A stretch of 64,000 bases of DNA from Ruegeria arenilitoris (GTDB lineage Bacteria; Pseudomonadota; Alphaproteobacteria; Rhodobacterales; Rhodobacteraceae), in contig NZ_WPZQ01000004.1 of NCBI RefSeq assembly GCF_013030265.1, forward strand, positions 186,001-250,000. The letters are read 5' to 3'. Position numbers and translations under genes: made by a program. The notes beneath the pieces were generated by a model. It was given only the letters and a program-made list of their open reading frames with translations, did not search any database and was not told where the DNA came from. Position 1 is the stretch's first letter, and every line of letters begins with the position of its first letter. Shown here piece by piece: positions 26,991-36,125 of this stretch.

Positions 26991-27911
26991 CTATCGGCGC
27001 GAAAGGTGGATGCCGGCGATCATACACCGCACCGATCCACCTGCTGTTTCAATTGTGGGAACCGAGAGCGGCAGCGGCGTCGCGCTCGCTTCGATTGTTT
27101 GAGTCTGTTCGGGTCTGAGCGCTGCAAGCGCGCGGCTGGAAAGCGCAAGGACCAATCCATCGCGTCCCGAGAGCTCGATTGCGTTTCCTGCGAATTCCGC
27201 AATCTGTTCGTGGCTGAGATCGATCACTGTTCGCCCGGATTCCTCCAGCCGGTTGCGAACAGTCTGGCGGCGTTCGGTGTCTGCAATCATATCCAGACAA
27301 ATCAGGGCATAATGCGTTCCAATGCCCATGAGAACATTGGTGTGATAAACGTCACGACCATCAACGTCACGTGCTTCGAATGCGATCGGTTCATAGTTAA
27401 AATGCGTGCAAAAGCGTTCAAGCAGGACCGGGTCTGCGCGATTGGATTTGACCGTGTAAGCGATACGCCCCACATGGTCGAGCACCATCGCACCAGTGCC
27501 TTCCAGTGCAAGGTCATCTTGTTCCAAACCCGAATAGTCGATCACGTCCTGAACGCGGTACTCCTGTTTGAGCAGCTCGATCACATCCATTCGCCGTTCG
27601 CGCCTGCGTGAAGGGACGAACATCGGATAGATTGCTACATGCCCGCCATGATGGGTCGAAAACCAGTTATTCGGAAACACGCTGTCCGGCGTATTGTCCT
27701 GACCTTCGTCATCAAAGACATGAACTGTGACGCCTGCTGAACGCAATTGCTCAACAGCGCGATCATGTTCATCCCGTGCAGCCATTGAGGTCGCTTCGAT
27801 TGAGCGATTGGACAGTGTTTGAAAGGCATTGTCGCCATGCGTTTCGGGATTCGAGGTAAACGCATGTGGACGGATCATCACAACAGCGGGGGGGGCCTGA
27901 AGTGACAGCAT
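26991..27911 (-). CDS. ctlX: Citrulline-utilization hydrolase CtlX / arginine deiminase-related protein
   Basis: 306 residues of the guanidino-group-modifying (dimethylargininase-like) superfamily. Active-site regions are FPNNWFSTHHGG, LEGTGAMVLDH, the histidine in YHTNVLMGIG and the near-terminal nucleophilic cysteine in GGSVRCMIAG. The CtlX subgroup is linked to citrulline degradation to ornithine, and the arginase and ornithine cyclodeaminase neighbours fit that. A dimethylarginine or agmatine-type substrate is a possible alternative. Its start codon overlaps the arginase stop by 1 nt. Confidence 0.82.
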   Translation of the reverse strand: MLSLQAPPAVVMIRPHAFTSNPETHGDNAFQTLSNRSIEATSMAARDEHDRAVEQLRSAGVTVHVFDDEGQDNTPDSVFPNNWFSTHHGGHVAIYPMFVPSRRRERRMDVIELLKQEYRVQDVIDYSGLEQDDLALEGTGAMVLDHVGRIAYTVKSNRADPVLLERFCTHFNYEPIAFEARDVDGRDVYHTNVLMGIGTHYALICLDMIADTERRQTVRNRLEESGRTVIDLSHEQIAEFAGNAIELSGRDGLVLALSSRALAALRPEQTQTIEASATPLPLSVPTIETAGGSVRCMIAGIHLSRR

Positions 27912-28831
27912 CAGAAACTCCGCGTCGGGCGGTCAAAGATACGACGGCCAAGCAACGATGCAGCCAAATCGACCATCAGCTTGGCGGTACGGCCGCGTTC
28001 ATCCAGAAATGGGTTCAACTCGACCAGATCCAGCGAACAGACCAGCCCGCTTTCGTGCAGCAATTCCATGACCAGATGTGCTTCGCGCTCGGTTGCGCCG
28101 CCTGGTACCGTTGTTCCAACTGCAGGTGCGATGGCAGGATCCAGAAAGTCCACGTCCAGCGAAACATGCAGAATGCCATTGGCAGCACGAACCTTGTCGA
28201 GGAAAGCCAGTAGCGGAGCCTTGATCCCGTGTTCGTCGATGGTGCGCATGTCAGCGAGCATTGCACTGTCTTTTTCCAGTGCTGCGCGCTCTTCCGGGTC
28301 CACTGAACGCAGGCCAATCATGCCGACGCGGTCCGTGGGGACCGGCGCGGCTACTTTGGGAAACGCATCAAAGCCGGGTTGTCCCGTGAAATAGGCGACG
28401 GGCGTTCCGTGCAGGTTTCCGCTGCCGGTGCTATTGGGCGTGTGAAAGTCACTATGGGCATCCAGCCACAGTACGAACAGGGGGCGATCAATCTTCTGGG
28501 CATGAGCCGCGATACCAGTAACGGTGCCCATCGACAGCGCATGATCCCCGCCCATGAAGATTGGGAGGCCTTGCGTTGCGGCTTCCTCAGCGGCGCGACT
28601 CAGGGCCTGCGTCCAACCCACACACTCAGGCAGAGCAAACAGATGTGAATGCTCGGGCATATCGACGACATCAGGTCGTGTATCGCCTAGATCTGTGACG
28701 GTGTGGCCCAAAGTTGCTAACGCTGCTTCGATACCTGCGACGCGATAAGCGTCGGGACCCATCCGGCAGCCCTGACGCTGTTTGCCGGCGTCCATCGGAG
28801 CGCCGATCAGAATGACGTTCTTTTTATCCAT
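27911..28831 (-). CDS. rocF: Arginase
   Basis: 306 residues, normal for arginase. It hydrolyses L-arginine to L-ornithine and urea with a binuclear manganese centre. Metal and substrate motifs are MGGDHALSMG, DAHSDFHTPNSTGSGNLHG and SLDVDFLDPAIAPAVGTTVPGG. It is the first gene of the operon with ctlX and ocd and diverges from the Lrp/AsnC-type regulator at 28918, the likely arginine- or ornithine-responsive controller. Confidence 0.93.
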   Translation of the reverse strand: MDKKNVILIGAPMDAGKQRQGCRMGPDAYRVAGIEAALATLGHTVTDLGDTRPDVVDMPEHSHLFALPECVGWTQALSRAAEEAATQGLPIFMGGDHALSMGTVTGIAAHAQKIDRPLFVLWLDAHSDFHTPNSTGSGNLHGTPVAYFTGQPGFDAFPKVAAPVPTDRVGMIGLRSVDPEERAALEKDSAMLADMRTIDEHGIKAPLLAFLDKVRAANGILHVSLDVDFLDPAIAPAVGTTVPGGATEREAHLVMELLHESGLVCSLDLVELNPFLDERGRTAKLMVDLAASLLGRRIFDRPTRSF

Positions 28832-28917
28832 ACGTTCATTTACCGGCTCAGCATGGGTTGCAGGAAGATAGCAAAATGTTCAAAATGAAACCCTCTCATG
28901 CAAATTGGAAAGCACAT

Positions 28918-29346
28918 ATGGACGATTTGGATAGTCGATTGCTCAGCGCTCTGCATCGGGATGCCCGTGCCTCGTTATCTGAACTGGCCGAACTGCTGGG
29001 TGTGACGCGGACCACGGTGCGCAGCAGGCTTCAACGATTGAAGCAATCGGGCGAGATCGTTGGCTTTACAGTGCTGACCCGCCGCGATGTTGCGGAAAGC
29101 CCGGTGCGCGGTCTCATGATGCTTGAGATCGAAGGGCGCGGAACCGAGAGAATTATGGCCAGAATAGCAGCCATGCGGCAGGTGCGGGCAGTACACACGA
29201 CCAATGGCAGCTGGGACCTGATTGCGGAAATCTGGGCAGATACGTTGGCTGAGCTTGATGAGGTCCTGTTCCAGATACGCCGGATGGAAGGGATTACGCG
29301 TTCAGAAACCAATCTGCTGCTGTCGACCCGCAAGGGACGTTATTGA
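28918..29346 (+). CDS. Lrp/AsnC family transcriptional regulator
   Basis: 142 residues from ATG at 28918 (GGAAAG upstream), matching the usual MDDLDSRLLSAL family start; an upstream ATG at 28876 is also possible. Residues ~5-60 form the winged helix-turn-helix (ASLSELAELLGVTRTTVRSRLQRL). Residues ~65-140 are the RAM/AsnC ligand-binding domain (VRAVHTTNGSWDLIAEIWADT). It is divergent from arginase with about 86 bp between them, so it most likely senses an amino acid and controls the arginase-ctlX-ocd operon and itself. Confidence 0.9.
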   Translation: MDDLDSRLLSALHRDARASLSELAELLGVTRTTVRSRLQRLKQSGEIVGFTVLTRRDVAESPVRGLMMLEIEGRGTERIMARIAAMRQVRAVHTTNGSWDLIAEIWADTLAELDEVLFQIRRMEGITRSETNLLLSTRKGRY

Positions 29347-29503
29347 CCTCTGCTTCTCAGTTCCTGTCCTTCCTGGCGTGCAGTGCTTTGAAGATCAACG
29401 AAATTGTGCCAAAGTTCGGTAACAGGCCGATTTGATTTCAGGGCATATTTTCTGCTGCGAGATCCATTGGTCCAAATGCGGCAGCAGGGCAGGGAAGCTC
29501 AAT

Positions 29504-32113
29504 ATGTCCATACAAGAGACAGGCGAAGAATCGCGAGCGGTGCGTTGGGTAGAACGCATTACCGAGTTGCTGGAGAAACCTTGGGTCAGACTGGCAATTC
29601 CACTGTTGATCACGCTGATTGCACTGACGGTGCTGCATGATCTGTCTGCGCATGTGAAGTGGGCGGATGTCAAAGCTGACATTGCAGGCACATCATGGCG
29701 TCTGTTGTTCTTTGCCGTTTGCTGGACAGCTTTCAGTTTTCTCTCACTTTCATTTTACGATGTTTTCGCGGTTCAGAGCGTCGCTGAAGGAAAGGTGCCG
29801 CTGCCGGTCGCCGGAATGGCGGGGGCTAGCGGCTATGCGGTTTCGAACTGCCTCGGCTTTTCATACATAACAGGAACCGCCATTCGGTATCGCATATACG
29901 CATCTCTGGGGCTGGATCTGGGTCGCGTAGCCGGAGTGATCGCCACTTCATGGGTCGCATTCTGGATGGGATTGGTTTTGATACTGGGTATTCTGTTGAC
30001 TACCCATCCAGACGGTATCTCGAAAGTGATGCCGATAAGTGAGATCACCGAAACCTCGATCGGTGTCGCCATGCTTATCGGTCTGATTTCGCTCTTTATC
30101 TGGCTTTCAAGCGGCGGTCGCCGGCTTGCTTTCGCTGGGGTTGGTTTCAATCTTCCCGGAGGGCGTCTGGCTGGTTTGCTGACTGTCGCCGCCGTTGGTG
30201 ACCTGTTCGGAGCATCCATGTCACTTTATGTGCTGATGCCCGATGATCTTGGTGTCGGCTACCCGTACTTTTTTACAATTTATATCGCGGCTATCGCGGT
30301 CGGCATATTAAGCCACGCACCGGGTGGTCTGGGGGTGTTCGAGGCGACGTTGATTGCCGGATTGGGCGCATCAGGGCGGTCGGATGTGATTGCTGCGTTG
30401 CTGCTCTATCGGGTGGTTTACACGTTTCTGCCATTTGGTATCGCAAGCGTATCCATCGCAGTCGCATCAGCATTGACCCAACGCCATAGGATCGGTGGGG
30501 CTGCAACATGGGTCTACCGGGTGATCCGGCCAATTGTACCGATGGTAGCAGCAGGTATTGCTGCAGTTGCTGGTGTGATCCTGCTTGTATCCGGCGCCTT
30601 GCCAGCCAGTTCGCAGAGTCTGGGTGCGTTGCGAGAGTTTCTGCCTCTGTCCTTTGTCGAAGCCTCGCATTTGGTGGGCAGTGCGGTCGGCGTGCTGTTG
30701 ATCCTTGTGTCCCGTGGATTGTTCCGCAAGCTGTACCGGGCTTGGATCGTTGCCATGATCCTGATGCTGGCCGGTTTCTTTGCTTCGCTTGCAAAGGGAC
30801 TGGACACACATGAAGCGCTCAGCATGTTGGGTACAATCGCGCTGCTCGCGTTGTTCAAGGGGGCGTTCTACAGGGTTAGCGGAGCATCAATCTTTCGTCT
30901 GAACATACCCTGGCTTGTCAGTGTCATCGCATTGCTGGCTGTGATCTTTTGGGTCGGCTTGTTTGCCTATAAACACGTCGAGTACCAGAACGCTTTGTGG
31001 TGGGAATTTGCCTGGAATGGTGATGCGTCACGGTTCCTGCGATCCAGTTTCGTTGTTGCGGTGATATTGGGTATCGTTGCCGTGAACTCGTTATTCGGGC
31101 GCGAAATCCCTCAGGTAAAGCGCACTGAAATTCCCGAGGTTGTTGAACGCCTTGTGATGGAAAGCGAAGACACTGAGGCGCAGATTTCCCTGACCGGTGA
31201 CAAGCAATTCCTGATCTCCCCCGATGAAACTGCATTCATCGCTTACGCCGATACGGGCAACGCCCTGATCAGTAAAGGTGAACCAGTTGGTGAAGAACAT
31301 GCTGGTCAACAACTGATCTGGCAGTTGCGCGAGATGGCGGATCGCGAAGGAAAGCTCTGCGCATTTTATAGTGTGTCGACCAAGTATCTGCCCACGTTTC
31401 TGGATTTGGGACTTTCGATCCTGAAGATCGGAGAAGTTGCCCGCGTTCCTCTTGAGGATTTCTCTCTGGACGGGAAGCCGCGCAAGCGTTTTCGGCAGGC
31501 CAAAAACCGTGCTGAGCGTGAGGGATATGTATTCGAGATCGTTCCGAAAGAGAAATTGGCCCCGTTACTTCCAGAGCTGCGTCAGATTTCCGATGACTGG
31601 CTTGCCGGTAAATCTGGTGAGGAAAAAGGCTTTGCTCTTGGCGGTTTTGACGAGGAATACCTGTCTTACTTTGATCATGCGATTTTGAAAAATGGCGAAA
31701 CGGGAAAGATCGTTGCATTTGCCAATCTGTTTCAGGGTGGAAACAAGTCCGAATTGTCGCTGGATCTGATGCGGTATGAGCCTGACAGCCCCAGCTTTGT
31801 TATGGATGCTCTGTTTGCGGAAATGATGGTGTGGGGGGCCGAGCAGGGCTTCCACTGGTTCTCGCTTGGCGCGGCACCTTTTTCGGGCATTGAAAATCGG
31901 CAGTTGGCGTCACTTTGGAACCGGATTGGCGGGTTCGTCTATGAGCATGGCGAGCAATTCTATCACTTTGAAGGATTGCGCTCATTCAAACAGAAATTCG
32001 AACCGGAGTGGAGCCCGAACTATCTAGCCAGCCCTGGGGGGCTGGCTGCACCGCGTATCCTTTACGAGGTGAACATTCTGATCTCGGGTGGTCTGCGGGG
32101 GCTGACGAAGTAA
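29504..32113 (+). CDS. mprF: MprF-type phosphatidylglycerol aminoacyltransferase/flippase
   Basis: 869 residues from ATG at 29504 (AGGGA upstream). The first ~540 residues contain about 14 hydrophobic helices forming the lipid flippase part. The last ~300 residues are the cytoplasmic DUF2156/LPG synthase domain (YADTGNALISKGEPVG, FRQAKNRAEREGYVFEIV, WFSLGAAPFSGI). The enzyme moves an aminoacyl group (often lysine or alanine) from tRNA to phosphatidylglycerol and flips the product, raising resistance to cationic peptides and acid. The atvA/virJ-like partner often found with rhizobial lpiA is absent. It stands alone, 157 bp after the Lrp-type gene, and ends 4 bp from the convergent nodT-type gene. 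Confidence 0.9.
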   Translation: MSIQETGEESRAVRWVERITELLEKPWVRLAIPLLITLIALTVLHDLSAHVKWADVKADIAGTSWRLLFFAVCWTAFSFLSLSFYDVFAVQSVAEGKVPLPVAGMAGASGYAVSNCLGFSYITGTAIRYRIYASLGLDLGRVAGVIATSWVAFWMGLVLILGILLTTHPDGISKVMPISEITETSIGVAMLIGLISLFIWLSSGGRRLAFAGVGFNLPGGRLAGLLTVAAVGDLFGASMSLYVLMPDDLGVGYPYFFTIYIAAIAVGILSHAPGGLGVFEATLIAGLGASGRSDVIAALLLYRVVYTFLPFGIASVSIAVASALTQRHRIGGAATWVYRVIRPIVPMVAAGIAAVAGVILLVSGALPASSQSLGALREFLPLSFVEASHLVGSAVGVLLILVSRGLFRKLYRAWIVAMILMLAGFFASLAKGLDTHEALSMLGTIALLALFKGAFYRVSGASIFRLNIPWLVSVIALLAVIFWVGLFAYKHVEYQNALWWEFAWNGDASRFLRSSFVVAVILGIVAVNSLFGREIPQVKRTEIPEVVERLVMESEDTEAQISLTGDKQFLISPDETAFIAYADTGNALISKGEPVGEEHAGQQLIWQLREMADREGKLCAFYSVSTKYLPTFLDLGLSILKIGEVARVPLEDFSLDGKPRKRFRQAKNRAEREGYVFEIVPKEKLAPLLPELRQISDDWLAGKSGEEKGFALGGFDEEYLSYFDHAILKNGETGKIVAFANLFQGGNKSELSLDLMRYEPDSPSFVMDALFAEMMVWGAEQGFHWFSLGAAPFSGIENRQLASLWNRIGGFVYEHGEQFYHFEGLRSFKQKFEPEWSPNYLASPGGLAAPRILYEVNILISGGLRGLTK

Positions 32114-32117
32114 GCCT

Positions 32118-33695
32118 TCAGTTCAGGCTGGCACGTGTTGGCGTTTCCTCTAGCAGGTCGCCCCAATCCGTACGGTAAGCCATTTCGGCAAGCACGGTTT
32201 CAGGCAGAAACTCCTGATTTTGCCGGATTTGCCAGCCGCCACCCAGTCCCTTGTAAACGGCAACCAGGTTGGCAGAAACCTGTTGCCTTGCCTCAATCAG
32301 ATTGGCCTGAGAACGCAGCAGGGCGGTTTGCGTATTCAGAATTCTGGAATAGCTGGCGATGCCGTCACGATACTGGTCGACTGCGATGGCGGCCGCCTTG
32401 CGGGATGCATCGACACTGCGTTGATAGAACGTTACCTGCTTACGCGCCTCAGCATAGGCGACCATCGCGCTTTCCACTTCGGAGTAGGCGGTTAGAACCG
32501 TGTTCTGGTAGTTTGCGATCAAAGCCTGATAGGCGGCGTCCTGTGCTCGCACGTTGTTCTGTATGCGCCCGTAGTTCAGCACGTTCCAGACCACCCCGGC
32601 GCTTGCCAGACCCGTGTTGCTGTTCGAGCTGAACAGGTCGCGACCACCCGAAGCCTGAAGCCCAACAGAGCCAGACAATATGAATTGCGGATAGAGATCT
32701 GCCATCGCGATACCAACCTGTGCGGATTGGGTCGCTGCGGCCAACTCAGCCGCTCTGACGTCCGGTCTCCTGCGCAGCAGTTCAGCCGGAACGCCCACAG
32801 CGACGTTAGATCGTGCGGTTGGAATGCGGCCGTAGTTACCCAGCAGGTTCGTCATGCGCGACGGAGTTGCGCCAAGTAGCACCGCAAGCGCGTTCTTGGC
32901 TTGTTGCAGGTCGCTTTCAATCGTCGGCACCAAGGCTTTGGTGTTGTTCAGAAGGGCGGTTGATTCCTGCACGTCCAGCTCGGTCGTGACACCGTTGTTG
33001 AACCGGAGCTGTGTGAGATCTGCGGATTCCTGCTGCAACTTTATGTTCTCGCGCGCGATCGCGAGTGACTCCTGCAAAGCGCGGATATTGATGTACAGCG
33101 CAGCGACGTCCCCGGTAAGGGTAACGAGCGCATCGTCATAGTTGGCAACCTGCAAGGCCAGATTGGACCGGGCCGCCTGAACGCCACGTCGCTGTGCGCC
33201 CCAAACATCAAGTTCCCACTGTGCGTCAAAGCCGACTTGTGAGGTCGAGAACTCAGTGTCCAGCGGGATGATTTGCCTGATATCCGAAACCGGTCCAAGG
33301 TTGTCACTGATTTGGCGGCGTTGCAGTGATCCGCCGATCGCTTGGGATTGAGGGTATAGCTCTCCAAACGCGATGCCCAATTGAGCACGAGCCTGAAGGA
33401 CGCGAGCGCCTGCCACTTGCAGTGTCAGGTTCTGGGCGTAGGCCTCGGCAATCAGCTTGTTTAGCGTTGGATCGTTGAATGTCTCCCACCACTTCACAAC
33501 GGGCGCGCTGCGAGATGTCAGGCCGCTGCTCTGGCTGGCACTTGGGCTGTTAACTTCGATCCACTGCTTTACCACAGGTGAGTTGGGGCGGACAAAATTC
33601 GGGCCAACAGGGGCACAACCAACAAAGATCGACGCACATAGGGCCGTTCCCATAAGCCTTCTTAACAGATGCTTCTTGGAATTGGGCCATTTCAT
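32118..33695 (-). CDS. Outer-membrane efflux lipoprotein, NodT/OprM family
   Basis: 525 residues from ATG at 33693-33695 (GAGGA about 8 nt upstream; an ATG three codons earlier is too close to the site). A lipoprotein signal with a cysteine lipobox (SIFVGC) is present. Two TolC-type repeats are visible, including PAELLRRRPDVRAAELAAAT, the NodT-family signature, and long alpha-helical hairpins. It should form the trimeric outer-membrane channel of a tripartite export system. It follows the HlyD-type gene by 11 bp, so the two form an export set, although no inner-membrane pump gene is here. Confidence 0.93.
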   Translation of the reverse strand: MKWPNSKKHLLRRLMGTALCASIFVGCAPVGPNFVRPNSPVVKQWIEVNSPSASQSSGLTSRSAPVVKWWETFNDPTLNKLIAEAYAQNLTLQVAGARVLQARAQLGIAFGELYPQSQAIGGSLQRRQISDNLGPVSDIRQIIPLDTEFSTSQVGFDAQWELDVWGAQRRGVQAARSNLALQVANYDDALVTLTGDVAALYINIRALQESLAIARENIKLQQESADLTQLRFNNGVTTELDVQESTALLNNTKALVPTIESDLQQAKNALAVLLGATPSRMTNLLGNYGRIPTARSNVAVGVPAELLRRRPDVRAAELAAATQSAQVGIAMADLYPQFILSGSVGLQASGGRDLFSSNSNTGLASAGVVWNVLNYGRIQNNVRAQDAAYQALIANYQNTVLTAYSEVESAMVAYAEARKQVTFYQRSVDASRKAAAIAVDQYRDGIASYSRILNTQTALLRSQANLIEARQQVSANLVAVYKGLGGGWQIRQNQEFLPETVLAEMAYRTDWGDLLEETPTRASLN

Positions 33696-33706
33696 AATGC
33701 GCATCC

Positions 33707-34852
33707 TCAGATATCCAGTGGTCGGATGAAGTTGGCGAATGAGTAAAGCCGCATGTTGATACGGCGCAGAAACTCAAAGCTTTGACCGCGACCGGTGTAG
33801 ATTGCGACCGCCGCGTGACCGCCTGCAGGGAAAGTGTGGCCCTCGGGTACGTCGACCGTAATCTGTACCGCTATGCGTCCGGGTAGCTTGGGAAGTTCAA
33901 AGCCGGGCAGGCGGCCAGATGGCAGATATTGACCCTGTCTGGTGGCCCACCAGATCGCCTCGACCTTGCCGTTCAGAATCTCACCGGGATAAAGGTCCAG
34001 TGCGACTTCAACCGGTTGGCCGGGTTCCACGAACTTCAGGTTTTGCTGACGGAAGGTGGCAAGAATATAGGGCTCGTCTTCTGTCACGAAACTGGCGATA
34101 GCACCCAAGCGAATTTCGCCTACAACGAGACCGGGTCGGGCCTGTTGCGATACGATCATCCCGTTTTCAGGTGCGTATATCGTTGTATTTTCTAGGAAAT
34201 ACTCAGCTTCTTCCAACTGAGTCTGTGCCTGAATGATCCCGGTGTTTACACCATCGATCTGTGAAGCCAGAGCGAGGTTCGCTTTTTCCAGATTGGCCTC
34301 GGCCTCTTTTACCTGTGCTTGATCCTCGGCGACCTGCTCATTCCAACGATCGAGTTCATCCTGTCGCGCACCACCAGCGGGGACCAAATTTTCATATCGT
34401 GCCTTTTGAGTCAGGGCATAGGCGAGCTGCGCATTGGCACGTTCGATAGACTCAGTCGCCGCAATCACATCTTGTTCCAGAATTTTGGCGTTCTGTTCGG
34501 CGGCTACCAACTGGGCTTTGGCATTGTCTACCGCCAAAGAGAACACGGTATCGTCAAAGCGATACAGCGGTTCTCCCTTGGTGACCCATGTGTTTGGCTC
34601 CACCAGAACTTCGGTCAAAAGGGTTGGCTGCGTCAGTCTCGGGACGATCTGGATGGTCGAGCGAACTACGTGGCTGTCGGCAGAGAAGGGCTGAAAGAAG
34701 CGCAGTGCGACCAGAAAGATCAGCAGCAGATGCGCGCCCACCCAGAATGAAACAACACCCCAGGTGATGTTGAATTTCAGCCATTGTGCCTTGAAGAAAA
34801 TGAACCAGACAAAAATTATGTAGAACAGCGTGATGCCGAGGGCCATGAACAT
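33707..34852 (-). CDS. HlyD-family membrane fusion protein (YiaV/YibH-like)
   Basis: 381 residues. Two hydrophobic helices lie at residues ~5-21 and ~32-52, unusual compared with the single anchor of many adaptors and typical of the YiaV-type. Then come a barrel-sandwich/lipoyl-like domain (TEVLVEPNTWVTKGEPLYRFDDT), a long coiled-coil hairpin (residues ~100-210) and the second lipoyl half (TTIYAPENGMIVSQQARPGLVVG). It should link inner and outer membrane components. Its upstream neighbour is a DUF3302 protein, as in the E. coli yiaVW pair, and the outer-membrane channel gene follows. Confidence 0.88.
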   Translation of the reverse strand: MFMALGITLFYIIFVWFIFFKAQWLKFNITWGVVSFWVGAHLLLIFLVALRFFQPFSADSHVVRSTIQIVPRLTQPTLLTEVLVEPNTWVTKGEPLYRFDDTVFSLAVDNAKAQLVAAEQNAKILEQDVIAATESIERANAQLAYALTQKARYENLVPAGGARQDELDRWNEQVAEDQAQVKEAEANLEKANLALASQIDGVNTGIIQAQTQLEEAEYFLENTTIYAPENGMIVSQQARPGLVVGEIRLGAIASFVTEDEPYILATFRQQNLKFVEPGQPVEVALDLYPGEILNGKVEAIWWATRQGQYLPSGRLPGFELPKLPGRIAVQITVDVPEGHTFPAGGHAAVAIYTGRGQSFEFLRRINMRLYSFANFIRPLDI

Positions 34853-34873
34853 GTTGTTTTGCTTCCTCTGGCC

Positions 34874-35236
34874 TTAGCTCTGCTCTGTGTCGTCGGTGTC
34901 GAGACGATCCCGGTACTCAGGCTTTACTTTGCCGCCTAAGCGTTTGATTTCATCCCGAATTGCGTCGCGTTCATCATCCGGCATACGCCGCAGATCGACG
35001 GTGACGCCGTCATGGAACGCCCACATAAAGGCGTGCACCCACGGAACAACGGCCAGAAAGCCCATCCATCCCATGATCTTGACGGCCTCAGCATGAGGAT
35101 GATTGCGTTTGATGGCGATCCGTCCCGGCAATCCCATGAGGAATAGAAACAGCGCCATGACGGCTGCCAGAAGCAGGATCAACGCCACGAAAGTCAGGTA
35201 GTCATAGTAGCCCAGCGGCTGCCCCAATAGTCCCAT
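34874..35236 (-). CDS. DUF3302 membrane protein (YiaW-like)
   Basis: 120 residues with three hydrophobic segments in the first ~80 residues (YYDYLTFVALILLLAAVMALFLFLMGLPG; IMGWMGFLAVVPWVHAFMWAF) and a charged C-terminal tail (RRMPDDERDAIRDEIKRLGG). It matches the DUF3302 family that pairs with YiaV-type adaptors. It is 21 bp upstream of the HlyD-type gene. It may anchor or assemble the adaptor; no transport activity is known for it. Confidence 0.85.
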   Translation of the reverse strand: MGLLGQPLGYYDYLTFVALILLLAAVMALFLFLMGLPGRIAIKRNHPHAEAVKIMGWMGFLAVVPWVHAFMWAFHDGVTVDLRRMPDDERDAIRDEIKRLGGKVKPEYRDRLDTDDTEQS

Positions 35237-35271
35237 CTACATGCCTCCTTGTGGGAAGGTTGAAACCATCC

Positions 35272-35838
35272 TCAATTGTTGTTGCCCAGTTCGTCAATGA
35301 GTTTGTAGCTGGTTGGCGGGTCAGCGCAAACCGTTGGGCCACATTCGATCAGTGTGGAGACCGCATTCAAAGCAGCTAAACCTAGCATGATAAAGAATGC
35401 GACTTTTGCCAGTGTGCTACCGCCAAAGCGCTGTTCTGTTGATCCGTTTTCATATTGCTTCTCGAACATCAGCATGATCGAGGTGCCGAGCAGGATCAGA
35501 AAAAAGCAGATTGCAGCCCAAGTGTAATAGTGCAGCCCCAAAACGGGAGATCCATAGTGACCGGTTCCCGGGACGATGTGCAAAAGGATTTGGCGAACGG
35601 CAACGCTCACTCCGAACAGTGCACCCAGCAGCATGAGTGCATAGTGCCGTGCCCGGGCACCATAAAGCAGATTGAGGCCGAGGCCGACGCCCACCGCAAC
35701 AAAACCAACCCGCTGTAGCAAGCACAAAGGGCAGGGCAGTTCATAGAGCTTGAGCTGATAGAAGTACGCCAGCACCAGGACCAGGCTGACGGCTAGTGTT
35801 CCAAGCGCATTCAGAGTGCGGGACAGTTCAAGTGTCAT
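35272..35838 (-). CDS. DsbB-type disulfide bond formation protein
   Basis: 188 residues with five hydrophobic segments in total (four expected helices plus an extra C-terminal one). The first redox pair is C36-C39 in PCPLCLLQR, as in DsbB, which passes electrons to quinone. A second pair, C166-C171 in IECGPTVC, is near the C-terminus instead of in the usual second periplasmic loop. It would reoxidise a periplasmic thioredoxin-like partner, but no DsbA gene is adjacent. It is followed upstream by the small DUF5993 gene, the usual neighbour in such loci. Confidence 0.88.
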   Translation of the reverse strand: MTLELSRTLNALGTLAVSLVLVLAYFYQLKLYELPCPLCLLQRVGFVAVGVGLGLNLLYGARARHYALMLLGALFGVSVAVRQILLHIVPGTGHYGSPVLGLHYYTWAAICFFLILLGTSIMLMFEKQYENGSTEQRFGGSTLAKVAFFIMLGLAALNAVSTLIECGPTVCADPPTSYKLIDELGNNN

Positions 35839-35853
35839 GGTCTTGTCCCTCGC

Positions 35854-36009
35854 TCACAACTGAATGGTTAGTTGGCTGGTGGCGTGGTACTTCAGCCAGT
35901 ACACACTCAACGCCAGCGTGATAAAGAAAATGGTATTGGCTATCCCGGTTCTTCCAAAGTAGTTCAGCCCCATAACGGCTGTAAGTAACGCAAACAAAAG
36001 CGCTATCAT
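35854..36009 (-). CDS. DUF5993 small membrane protein
   Basis: 51 residues from ATG at 36007-36009, supported by a strong GGGAGGGA upstream. It has two short hydrophobic segments separated by a turn (LNYFGRTGIAN) and ends with WLKYHATSQLTIQL, the pattern of the DUF5993 family of DsbB-associated mini proteins. It is 15 bp upstream of the dsbB-type gene and probably co-transcribed. Likely an accessory subunit of the disulfide-generating enzyme; function unproven. Confidence 0.78.
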   Translation of the reverse strand: MIALLFALLTAVMGLNYFGRTGIANTIFFITLALSVYWLKYHATSQLTIQL

Positions 36010-36125
36010 GGCCCGGTCCCTCCCTCCCGTGCAACGATTGCAATATGGTTTGATACTGTCAGGTGCGCCGCCATCTGGCAAGAAAGGCGTTCGGGTACTC
36101 GCGCTAAATGAGAAGTTTCAAGGAG

